Assembly: GCA_964519585.1 (NCBI GenBank)
Contig: CAZFIO010000018.1
Coordinates: 1-20,486, forward strand
Direction of reading: 5' to 3'
DNA: 20,486 bases
Source: CAZFIO01 sp964519585
GTDB taxonomy: Bacteria; Bacillota; Clostridia; Tissierellales; Tissierellaceae
In this document: positions 1 to 7,426 of the stretch, piece after piece
How the letters are laid out: each line of letters starts with the position of its first letter
Position numbering within the stretch: position 1 is the first letter of the stretch
Notes under the pieces: model-generated
What the model was told of the DNA's origin: nothing
Databases searched by the model: none
What the model saw: only the letters and a program-made list of their open reading frames with translations
Made by a program: the position numbers and the translations under genes

Positions 1-3000
1 TCAGCAATTATTGAAATAAATAGTGGGCTTGATTTGATTAGGGGTATGTGGGATGACTCAATTTCTTCTCCTATGATTATAAGGCTAAACCCTGATATGA
101 TACCTATCATGGTTTCTTCAGTGGATATAGATGGTATGGATCTGAAGGATATGTCAAACCTAGTAAGGACTAGGATTATCCCTGAACTGGAAAGTGTGGA
201 AGGTGTAGCTTCTGTATCTGGATCTGGCCTGCTGGAAGAAAGGATAGAGGTAAGATTAGATCAGGAAGCTATAGAGGAATTAAATAAGAAGATATTAAAT
301 AAGATTGATAAGCAGCTGGCTGAAGCTGAAGTTAAGCTCTTGGAGGGCAAAAAGGAAATAGAAAAAGGAAAGCTTAAGCTTGAGGAAGAAGAAAAAAAAC
401 AAATGGACTTCTTAACCGAAGCTGAAGATCAAGTAAATAAGGGAATAGACCAGCTTTCTTTTGCCATAGATGAGATTGGAAATGGAATTAAGGGATTAAA
501 TGAATATAAGGATTTTCTTATAAATTCTATAGAAACACTAAAAAACAATGAGGACCTTGTATCCACTATAAAGGAAAGGCTGCTGAGGCTGGCTTCAAAC
601 CTCCCTGGACCCGGGAAAGAAAGAATAGAGGCTATAGTAGCTGAACTGGATAAGTCTATAAACGATGAAGAGGTCCTTAAGGATGCCATAAATGAGATTG
701 ACCTACAAATAGGTGAATTGGAAAAACAATTAGAAGAATTAAGGGGCCACAAGAAGGAAGCTGACTCCAAGGCTAGAGAAATCAAATCTGGTAGGGAGTT
801 ATTAATAAGTGAAATATCTAAGGCTAGAACTGAGCTAATGTTTGGTGAGCTTAAGTTAATGGAGGGCTTGGAAGAATTTGAATCATCCAGAGACAGGGCC
901 TTTAAGGAAGCCTCCCTAGATGGAGTCCTAGGCAAGGATATGATTTCAAATATACTCATGGCCCAAAACTTTTCTATGCCAGCTGGTTATCTAGATGAGG
1001 ATGGGATTGACTATCTGGTAAAGGTAGGGGATAAGTTCAATGATTTGGTCCAAGTAGAAAGCCTTTTGTTATTGGATACTGGTGAAGATTTAATTGGGAA
1101 GATTTATTTGTCTGACCTGGCCCAGGTACTAGAGCTGGATAATTCAGGTGAGGTCTATGCAAAAATCAATGGGAATAATGCTCTTATTATGGACTTTCAA
1201 AAACAAAGTAATTTTTCCACCTCCCAGGTTTCAAAAAATATAAATAAAAAGATGAGGGAGATAGAAGAAAAGAATGAAGGACTAAGCTTTACTAACCTTA
1301 TGGACCAGGGGGTCTATATAGGTATAGTAGTAAAGTCTGTACTTGACAATATTGTCTATGGGGGAATCTTGGCAGTTGCTGTATTGATTTTCTTCTTAAA
1401 GGCTTTTAAGCCTACCTTTATTATAGCTGTATCTATCCCTATAAGTATAGTTTTTGCTATAGCTATGATGTATTTTTCAGGGGTTACTATCAATATTATT
1501 TCCCTAGCTGGTTTAGCCCTTGGGGTGGGGATGTTGGTTGACAACTCTATAGTTGTTATAGAAAATATATATAGGTTAAGAAATGAAGGCATGTCAGCCA
1601 CTAAGGCTGCTGTGGAGGGGGCAAGGGAGGTTTCTGGTGCCATAGTTGCCTCCACCATAACTACAGCCTGCGTATTTTTACCTATAGTCTTTACCAAGGG
1701 TATATCCAAGCAACTCTTTACAGATATGGGTTTAACTATTGCCTATTCTCTCTTTGCTTCTCTTTTGGTTGCCTTGACCCTGGTGCCTACTATGGGGGCA
1801 ACAATTTTAAAAAGGGTAGAAGAGAAGGAAACCAAGCTTATAGATAGGTTTATTGCCAGCTATGTAATGCTTTTAGAATCAAGCCTAAAGCATAAGTCGT
1901 TTGTTTTAATCATGGTTGTAGGCCTACTGGTTTTAAGTGGTTTTTTTGCCTACTCTATGGGGACTTCCTTCATACCTGAAATGGATGCAGCTGAAATGTC
2001 TATAAGTATGTCCATGTCAGAGGACAAGACCTTTGAAGAAAGGGTTGAACTGGTAGATAAACTTATGAATAGGATTATTGACATTGAAGATATAGAAACT
2101 GTGGGTGTCTTTCAGGCTGGACAAATGATGGGCTTTATGGGTGGTGGCCAATCATCTGCTTCTTCTATGTCTATGTATTTACTTTTGGATGAAAAATCCA
2201 AGAAGTCAAATGCTATGATAGGCAAGGAAATTGAAGATTTGGCTGAGGATTTGGATATGGAGCTTTCCATAAACTCATCAAATATGGATATGACCCAATT
2301 GGGTGGATCAGGGATTCAGGTCCAGATTAGGGGACGAGACTTGGATAGTTTAAGGGATATAGGCCTTGATGTGGCTGAAATATTAGAAGGCTTAGAAGGT
2401 ACTAGGGAGATATCTAGCGGGATTGATAAAACTTCCACTGAAATTAGAATAGTGGTAGATAAGTCTAAGGCTATGGAAAATGGCTTAACAGTAGCCCAAG
2501 TCTTTGCTGAAGTGTCTTCTTTACTAGCTAGTGATAAGACTGCTACTAGTTTATCTATGGGTAACCAGGACTATCCCATTATTGTTATAGATGAGGCAGG
2601 TAAGCCTTCTAGTCAGGAAGACTTAAAAGGCATAAAGATAAAAAACATGAAGGATGAAGAGGTGGAGCTAGGCGATATTGTAAATATTCATGAAGAAAAG
2701 GGGCTTTCTTCAATAAATAGAAACTCCCAAGAAAGGTATATAAGTGTTACTGCTTCAATTGATGAAGACCATAATATTGGTCTGGTTAGTAGGGAACTTG
2801 AAAATAGGCTTAGGACTTATGATTTGCCTGAAGGCTATAGGATAGATCTAGAAGGTGAAAACAAGATGATTAAGGATTCGCTTAGGGATTTGATTATTAT
2901 GGTTGCTCTGGCCATTGTCTTTATTTACTTGATTATGGTTGCCCAGTTCCAGTCCTTACTTTCACCCTTTATAGTAATGTTTACCATTCCTCTAGCCTTT

Positions 3001-3402
3001 ACAGGAGGTCTGCTTGCTCTATGGCTTACAGGCAACAATATCTCTTTAATTGCCATGCTTGGTTTTCTTGTTTTGTCTGGGGTTGTGGTAAATAACGGGA
3101 TCGTATTCGTTGACTATACTAACCAACTAAGGGAGTCGGGTATGAAGAAAAGAGATGCCTTGATTTTAACCGGTAAGAATAGGATAAGACCTATACTTAT
3201 GACCGCAATTACAACTATCTTGGGCCTATCTACCCTGTCAGCTGGGATGGGTGTAGGGGCTGAAATGTTGCAGCCCTTAGCAATTGTAGCCATAGGTGGA
3301 CTAGTTTATGCTACCCTTCTCACCCTCTTTGTGGTTCCCATCATGTATGATATTCTCCATGGGGAAGAATATAGAGTAATAGTTATTGAGGATGATGATT
3401 AA
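1..3402 (+). CDS. RND-family efflux transporter permease (5' end outside window), with long coiled-coil insertion
   Basis: The reading frame is open from the first base, so the N-terminus, including the first membrane helix, is missing. The protein matches proton-driven RND exporters of the AcrB/SwrC (HAE1-like) type. Visible parts in order are porter-domain sequence up to about base 276, a charged coiled-coil stretch at about 277-898, the rest of the porter domain (with the typical phrase QNFSMPAG), a first helix bundle from about 1336, a second porter half, and a C-terminal helix bundle from about 2880. The fourth-helix motif GMLVDNSIVVIEN carries the proton-relay Asp (codon at 1540). The second Asp of AcrB is Asn here, and the AcrB TM10 Lys position is Asn (VVNNGI, codon at 3091). 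Without the insertion the length would be normal for the family. The substrate cannot be told. The thioesterase gene follows after 48 bases, perhaps co-transcribed. Confidence 0.93.
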   Translation, partial: SAIIEINSGLDLIRGMWDDSISSPMIIRLNPDMIPIMVSSVDIDGMDLKDMSNLVRTRIIPELESVEGVASVSGSGLLEERIEVRLDQEAIEELNKKILNKIDKQLAEAEVKLLEGKKEIEKGKLKLEEEEKKQMDFLTEAEDQVNKGIDQLSFAIDEIGNGIKGLNEYKDFLINSIETLKNNEDLVSTIKERLLRLASNLPGPGKERIEAIVAELDKSINDEEVLKDAINEIDLQIGELEKQLEELRGHKKEADSKAREIKSGRELLISEISKARTELMFGELKLMEGLEEFESSRDRAFKEASLDGVLGKDMISNILMAQNFSMPAGYLDEDGIDYLVKVGDKFNDLVQVESLLLLDTGEDLIGKIYLSDLAQVLELDNSGEVYAKINGNNALIMDFQKQSNFSTSQVSKNINKKMREIEEKNEGLSFTNLMDQGVYIGIVVKSVLDNIVYGGILAVAVLIFFLKAFKPTFIIAVSIPISIVFAIAMMYFSGVTINIISLAGLALGVGMLVDNSIVVIENIYRLRNEGMSATKAAVEGAREVSGAIVASTITTACVFLPIVFTKGISKQLFTDMGLTIAYSLFASLLVALTLVPTMGATILKRVEEKETKLIDRFIASYVMLLESSLKHKSFVLIMVVGLLVLSGFFAYSMGTSFIPEMDAAEMSISMSMSEDKTFEERVELVDKLMNRIIDIEDIETVGVFQAGQMMGFMGGGQSSASSMSMYLLLDEKSKKSNAMIGKEIEDLAEDLDMELSINSSNMDMTQLGGSGIQVQIRGRDLDSLRDIGLDVAEILEGLEGTREISSGIDKTSTEIRIVVDKSKAMENGLTVAQVFAEVSSLLASDKTATSLSMGNQDYPIIVIDEAGKPSSQEDLKGIKIKNMKDEEVELGDIVNIHEEKGLSSINRNSQERYISVTASIDEDHNIGLVSRELENRLRTYDLPEGYRIDLEGENKMIKDSLRDLIIMVALAIVFIYLIMVAQFQSLLSPFIVMFTIPLAFTGGLLALWLTGNNISLIAMLGFLVLSGVVVNNGIVFVDYTNQLRESGMKKRDALILTGKNRIRPILMTAITTILGLSTLSAGMGVGAEMLQPLAIVAIGGLVYATLLTLFVVPIMYDILHGEEYRVIVIEDDD

Positions 3403-3450
3403 GGGCTATGATTAGGATAGATTTAAATAATATTAGGGGGTGGTCTAGCT

Positions 3451-4197
3451 GTGAAAAAGTTTAAGATGGAGGTTGAAGTTCCCTATTTTGCCTGTGATAA
3501 AAATGGTAGAATGAGGTTACAGTCCTTGCTTGATTACTTAGCCGAGGCTTCCTCTGCCCATAGTGATGCCTTGGGGGTAGGATACAAGGATCTGATAAGT
3601 GGAAATTTTGGGTGGGTTTTAAACAGGTGGAAGCTTAAGATTTTTGATTATCCAAGTGGCAGGGATAAAATAATTATTGAAACATGGACATCTAAGGTTT
3701 ACAAGTTTTATGCAAATAGGGAGTTTATAATATACAATATGGCTGGTGAAGAGATTGCTAAGGCTACAAGTGTTTGGATTTTCTTAAATGTTGAAAGAAA
3801 AAGACCAAGTAGAATTCCTGAAGATATACAAAATAGGTATAAGATGGTGGATGAGTCTATTTTTGAGGATTTTTATAAATTCTCTGATTTTAAGGATGTT
3901 AAGGACAGTAAAAACTTCGCAATAAGAAGATCTGATATAGACTATAATGATCATGTAAACAATGTAAAATATATAGAATGGATAATTGAATCTATACCAG
4001 AAAGTATTTTTGACAAATATTCTTTGGTAGATTTAGAAATTCTCTACAAACAAGAGATACAATATGGACAGGAAGCTATATGCCAGATGGATGAATCTAA
4101 TCTTTCAAATGATTGTATAGAATACCTACATGAAATATCTACCAATGATGATTCTAGGATAAATGCCTATGGGAAAACCAAGTGGAAAAAATTATAA
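3451..4197 (+). CDS. Acyl-ACP thioesterase (Fat family, double hot-dog)
   Basis: This 248-residue protein hydrolyses acyl-ACP to release free fatty acids in the cytosol. It has the two hot-dog halves of the plant FatA/FatB-like family. The N-terminal half contains NFGWVLNRWKLKI and a TSVWIFLN strand. The second half has the signature DIDYNDHVNNVKYIEW at residues 162-177. By alignment with plant FatB, D164, N166, H168 and E202 (36 residues after N166) fit the catalytic set, while the plant Cys next to the Glu is Ile here. The start is GTG at 3451, with AGGGGGTGG at 3435-3443 as ribosome site. No promoter is obvious in the 48 bases after the RND gene, so read-through from it is likely. The family call is firm; chain-length preference is not visible. 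Confidence 0.9.
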   Translation: MKKFKMEVEVPYFACDKNGRMRLQSLLDYLAEASSAHSDALGVGYKDLISGNFGWVLNRWKLKIFDYPSGRDKIIIETWTSKVYKFYANREFIIYNMAGEEIAKATSVWIFLNVERKRPSRIPEDIQNRYKMVDESIFEDFYKFSDFKDVKDSKNFAIRRSDIDYNDHVNNVKYIEWIIESIPESIFDKYSLVDLEILYKQEIQYGQEAICQMDESNLSNDCIEYLHEISTNDDSRINAYGKTKWKKL

Positions 4198-4263
4198 AGG
4201 AACCTTGACTAGGAGGAATAATTTATATTTATTTGCCTAGATGCTTTAATTTACAAATTTTGC

Positions 4264-4292
4264 TTGCAATCTAGCCGCTCTAGTGGTAATAT
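4264..4292 (+). promoter_or_regulatory. Sigma-A-type promoter of the cold-shock gene
   Basis: TTGCAA at 4264-4269 and TAATAT at 4287-4292 are separated by 17 bases, and TG at 4284-4285 makes an extended -10. The predicted transcript start is near 4299, leaving a leader of about 134 bases before the cold-shock protein start. A weaker pair (TTGACT 4205-4210, TTTATT 4228-4233) lies upstream. Confidence 0.6.
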
Positions 4293-4298
4293 AGTTAA

Positions 4299-4432
4299 TG
4301 AGCTTTAATTCAGGAGTAAAAAAAGGAAGCAAAAGAATTTCTGTAGTTTAACCTATGTATTTCAAATCTAGGAAATTTTATTTGTTGTGCTTTTACAAAG
4401 AATTAAAGAAATAAAATTTCGGAGGTATAGGC
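4299..4432 (+). promoter_or_regulatory. Structured 5' leader of the cold-shock mRNA
   Basis: Long leaders that refold with temperature are established for cspA-type genes. Here a perfect 12-base inverted repeat, GAAATTTTATTT at 4372-4383 and AAATAAAATTTC at 4409-4420, encloses a 25-base loop and ends directly against the GGAGG ribosome site at 4421-4425. An upstream GAATTTC at 4335-4341 can pair instead with GAAATT of the left arm (4372-4377), so two folds compete. There is no T-run after the right arm, so it is not a terminator. A temperature-switch role is inference. Confidence 0.5.
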
Positions 4433-4633
4433 ATGGAAGGTACAGTAAAATGGTTTAACGCAGAAAAAGGTTATGGTTTTATTACTACTGAAGAAGGCGA
4501 CGATGTATTCGCTCATTTTTCACAAATTGAAAAAGAAGGCTTCAAGACATTAGAAGAAGGCCAAAAAGTTGAATTTGAAGTAGTAGATGGACAAAAAGGT
4601 CTACAAGCTGAAAAGATTACTATTGTCGAATAG
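4433..4633 (+). CDS. Cold-shock protein, CspA family RNA chaperone
   Basis: This 66-residue single cold-shock domain is of standard family length. It binds single-stranded RNA/DNA and melts RNA secondary structure in the cytoplasm. RNP1 is KGYGFI at residues 12-17 and RNP2 is VFAHF at residues 25-29, with the usual N-terminal GTVKWFN strand. The ATG start at 4433 has GGAGG at 4421-4425, seven bases upstream. The gene is a single-gene transcript with its own promoter, leader and terminator. Several csp paralogues are common in Firmicutes, so no specific letter is given. Confidence 0.97.
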   Translation: MEGTVKWFNAEKGYGFITTEEGDDVFAHFSQIEKEGFKTLEEGQKVEFEVVDGQKGLQAEKITIVE

Positions 4634-4642
4634 ATGATAACC

Positions 4643-4676
4643 ACCTCTTGGAGATTTAATCTTCAGGAGGTTTTTT
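4643..4676 (+). terminator. Rho-independent terminator after the cold-shock gene
   Basis: The stem ACCTCTTGGAGA (4643-4654) pairs with TCTTCAGGAGGT (4660-4671), 12 pairs including two G-T, around the loop TTTAA. A run of T at 4671-4676 follows. Confidence 0.85.
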
Positions 4677-4701
4677 CATTTTAATATAAGGAGTGGTGTG
4701 G

Positions 4702-5451
4702 ATGAATAGCAAGGTAGTTGCAAGAGTAGATAAGAAGGAAATAACCCAAGATGATGTATTAAGGTTTTTATCAGACATAGGGCCTGAACTGGCCATGCAA
4801 TTTCAATCACCAGAAGGAATTCAAAAAGTTGTATTAGAGTTGGTAAACCAAGAGCTTTTATACCTAGACGCATTGGAAAATGAATTTCAAGAGGAAGCTA
4901 CTTTCAAAGAAATCCTTGAGGATACTAGGGTTGCTTTACTAAAGAATTATGCAGTAAGTAAGCTTTTAGCCTCTGAAAGGGTTACAGAAGAAGAAGTAAC
5001 TGATTATTATAAGGAAAACAAAGAAAACTTTGCAAAAGATGAGACTGTTAGAGCAAGTCATATTCTAGTAGATAGTGAGGAAGAGGCTGGACAAGTTATC
5101 AATGAGATAGATGCAGGGAAATCTTTTGAAGAAGCAGCCAGGGAATACTCTTCCTGTCCATCTAAGGACAAGGGTGGGGACCTAGGCGAATTTTCCAGGG
5201 GCCAAATGGTAGCTGAGTTTGAAGATGCTGCCTTTAGTATGGAAGAAGGGTCTATTTCTCAACCTGTAAAAACCCAATTTGGCTATCATGTAATTAAATT
5301 GGTGGAAAAAAGCAAATCTGGTTTAAAAGATTTTGATGAAGTGAAAAATGAAATAAGCCAAATTGTACTAGGCAAGAAACAGCAAGAGCTTTATTTAAAA
5401 AAAATTAATGAGATTAAAAGTAAATATAAGGTAGAATTGATTAAAAACTAG
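4702..5451 (+). CDS. Parvulin-type peptidyl-prolyl cis-trans isomerase, cytosolic
   Basis: This 249-residue protein has a SurA-like N-terminal helical chaperone region (about residues 5-95) and one parvulin (rotamase) domain at about 115-203. Family landmarks are RASHILV (H120), SSCPS (C152), KGGDLGEF (157-164) and FGYHVI with H196. It should catalyse proline isomerisation and assist folding. Unlike the secreted lipoprotein PrsA, it has no signal peptide or lipobox (the N-terminus is MNSKVVARVDKK), so it probably acts in the cytosol. The ATG at 4702 is preferred because AAGGAG at 4688-4693 lies eight bases upstream. Two in-frame GTG codons at 4693 and 4696 overlap or touch that ribosome site. 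No strong promoter is seen in the short gap, so some read-through of the preceding terminator is possible. Confidence 0.92.
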   Translation: MNSKVVARVDKKEITQDDVLRFLSDIGPELAMQFQSPEGIQKVVLELVNQELLYLDALENEFQEEATFKEILEDTRVALLKNYAVSKLLASERVTEEEVTDYYKENKENFAKDETVRASHILVDSEEEAGQVINEIDAGKSFEEAAREYSSCPSKDKGGDLGEFSRGQMVAEFEDAAFSMEEGSISQPVKTQFGYHVIKLVEKSKSGLKDFDEVKNEISQIVLGKKQQELYLKKINEIKSKYKVELIKN

Positions 5452-5475
5452 AGAGGCTTAGGTCTCTCTTTTTTT
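5450..5475 (+). terminator. Rho-independent terminator after the isomerase gene
   Basis: AGAGAGGC (5450-5457) pairs with GTCTCTCT (5462-5469) around the loop TTAG, with one G-T pair, and a seven-T run follows at 5469-5475. The left arm starts inside the stop codon of the isomerase gene. Confidence 0.8.
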
Positions 5476-5476
5476 C

Positions 5477-5504
5477 TTGTCTATTAATAAAAGTCTCCTA
5501 TAAG
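5477..5504 (+). promoter_or_regulatory. Probable promoter of the oligopeptide importer operon
   Basis: TTGTCT at 5477-5482 and TATAAG at 5499-5504 are separated by 16 bases. The site begins right after the T-run of the preceding terminator and is the best sigma-A-like match in the 106-base gap. The leader would be about 45 bases. Confidence 0.45.
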
Positions 5505-5557
5505 AATATATATAAATAGAAGATGCAAATTATATTGCTTTGCTTATGGAGGTTGTT

Positions 5558-7426
5558 ATGGAAAGATTACTAGTGTTTTTACTTATTCTTGCTCTTTGCC
5601 TGGCTGGAATTAAATTTATACTTTTAAATCAGGATAAAACTCAGGTGTTTTTCAAAAGGGATATGAATGATGATCTTTTAGAATACAGGACCCTATATTC
5701 AGGGGAAATAGGCACCCTCAACTACCTAGTTTCATCAAATATAAATGAGTTAAGCATAGGGGCAAATATAGTTGATGGATTAATTGAATACGACAATTAT
5801 GGGATTGTCAGGCCTGCCCTAGCCAAGAGCTGGAAAACAAATGATGATAACCTAGTTTGGACATTTGAATTAAGGGAGGGCGTAAAGTGGTTAAGGACAG
5901 ATGGAAGTGTCTACCAGGAAGTAACTGCTGATGACTTTGTAGCTTCTATGGAGTATGTATTAAAAAAGTCGAATAAGTCCTTAACAGCTAATATAGTATA
6001 TGGAGTAATAAAGAATGCTGAAAAATTTTATAATGAGGAGATTGAAAACTTTGCTCTGGTGGGGGTCAAGGCTAAGGATAAGTATACACTTGAATACACC
6101 TTAGAAAAACCGGCACCATATTTTTTGTCCATGTTAACATATGGTTGTTTTTTTCCAGTTTCTAGGAGTTTTTTGGAAGAGCTTGGTGAGGATTTTGCAA
6201 GAGACAAGGAAAATCTTCTCTACAATGGCGCCTACATATTGAAAATATATGAACCACAAAATAGAAGGGTCCTTGAAAAGAATTTAGACTACTGGGATGA
6301 AGAAAAAGTCCATATTCATAGGCTGGTAGCTAAGTACAATAAGGAAGCTAGGAATTTAGCCCCTGAAATGTTTATCAGGGGTGAAGTGGATAGTGCGACT
6401 ATATCTCCTTCAGTACTAGAACAATGGATTAGGGATAAGAATATGTCCAAGATGATAAGGCCTGGAAGGAATTCATTTTTCTCATATTTCTATGCCTTCA
6501 ACTTTGATCCTTCTTATCCAGATGAGTATGAACCAGAGGCCTGGAGAATAGCAGTTAATAATAGGAATTTTCGTAAGGCTATTTTCCATGGTTTAGATAG
6601 ATTGGCAGCCATGTTAACCTTAGAGCCTTATAAGCCTGAAGACATGTTAAGTAATACTATTACCCCAAAGGGCTTTATAGATTACAAGGGGAGGGACTAC
6701 ACTCTAATGGGTAGCCTAGAAGACATAAGTTATACTGATAGTTTTAATAGGGAGCTGGCTATTAAGTATAAGGAAAATGCAAGGGCTGAGCTAGGGGGCA
6801 AGGTGGATTTTCCTATAAAAATCCTTATGCCCTACAATACTTCTTCTAGGGATTGGGCTAATCGGGCCCAGGTTATAAAGCAACAATTGGAAAGCCTTCT
6901 AGGGAGTGATTTTATAGATGTGACAATTCTTCCTAGCCCTCCTACTGGATTTTTACAAAAGGTAAGACGGTCAGGGAACTTTTCCCTAATGGAGTGCAAT
7001 TGGGGGCCTGACTATGCAGATCCAGAGACCTATACTGATCCTTTTATAGAAGGAGGTTCTTTTAATAAGCCTTATTTGGCTGAAGAATACATAGATGAAG
7101 AAGGAGCAAGTATTTATAAGAATCTGCTGATAGAGGGTAAAATACAAGTCTATAACTTGGAAAAAAGATATGAAGCCTTTGCCCAAGCAGAAGCTTTCTT
7201 AATAAATGAAGCCCTAGTTATCCCCTCTTCTCTTGGTTGTGGAGGTTATGTGGCTTCAAGGCTAAATCCCTGCTTGTCCTCCTATTCTCACTTTGGGATT
7301 TCCACCCTAAAGTTTAAGGGCCAGAAGATTTTGGATAAACCCATGGATAGAAGTCAGTATGAAGAAGAACTAAAAAAGTGGGAGCAAGAAAGACAAAGAA
7401 TTCTAGGAGGTGGTTCCTATCCTTAA
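5558..7426 (+). CDS. Peptide ABC transporter substrate-binding protein (SBP family 5, OppA-like)
   Basis: This 622-residue extracellular solute-binding protein probably binds oligopeptides for the adjoining permeases. Family-5 features include an early TLYSGEIGTLNYL strand, a NIVDGLIEYD segment, SWKTNDDNLVWTFELREGVKW, TADDFVASMEYVL, and the later EFIFGEGSF-like stretch EGGSFNKPYLAEEY near the C-terminal third. It is somewhat longer than typical members (about 540). The start is the ATG at 5558, since GGAGG at 5548-5552 lies five bases before it; upstream in-frame codons (TTG 5540, ATG 5546) overlap or precede that site. The N-terminus is a hydrophobic helix at residues 4-23. Its only Cys (C14) sits in LALC, not a proper lipobox, so it may be held by an uncleaved anchor instead of a lipid. 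It is the first gene of a five-gene operon. Confidence 0.92.
   Translation: MERLLVFLLILALCLAGIKFILLNQDKTQVFFKRDMNDDLLEYRTLYSGEIGTLNYLVSSNINELSIGANIVDGLIEYDNYGIVRPALAKSWKTNDDNLVWTFELREGVKWLRTDGSVYQEVTADDFVASMEYVLKKSNKSLTANIVYGVIKNAEKFYNEEIENFALVGVKAKDKYTLEYTLEKPAPYFLSMLTYGCFFPVSRSFLEELGEDFARDKENLLYNGAYILKIYEPQNRRVLEKNLDYWDEEKVHIHRLVAKYNKEARNLAPEMFIRGEVDSATISPSVLEQWIRDKNMSKMIRPGRNSFFSYFYAFNFDPSYPDEYEPEAWRIAVNNRNFRKAIFHGLDRLAAMLTLEPYKPEDMLSNTITPKGFIDYKGRDYTLMGSLEDISYTDSFNRELAIKYKENARAELGGKVDFPIKILMPYNTSSRDWANRAQVIKQQLESLLGSDFIDVTILPSPPTGFLQKVRRSGNFSLMECNWGPDYADPETYTDPFIEGGSFNKPYLAEEYIDEEGASIYKNLLIEGKIQVYNLEKRYEAFAQAEAFLINEALVIPSSLGCGGYVASRLNPCLSSYSHFGISTLKFKGQKILDKPMDRSQYEEELKKWEQERQRILGGGSYP
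7405..7412 (+). promoter_or_regulatory. Strong Shine-Dalgarno site that bears on the start of the first permease
   Basis: AGGAGGTG lies inside the 3' end of the binding-protein gene. The only standard start in frame, GTG at 7410, overlaps it and has no ribosome site of its own. An ATC codon at 7419 lies eight bases after AGGAGG, the ideal distance. An in-frame stop at 7404 rules out any earlier start. Confidence 0.6.

Noticed and set aside
429..959. Long open frame on the minus strand inside the RND gene
   Set aside because: It is the antisense of the coiled-coil repeats; its Ser/Leu-rich sequence matches nothing and it has no ribosome site.
4205..4233. TTGACT-17-TTTATT as a promoter for the cold-shock gene
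   Set aside because: The -10 is weak, and the pair at 4264-4292 has a better -10 with a TG extension. It could still be a minor start.
4372..4420. 12-base inverted repeat as a transcription terminator or attenuator
   Set aside because: No T-run follows the right arm, which is joined directly to the ribosome site, so a translational role is more likely.
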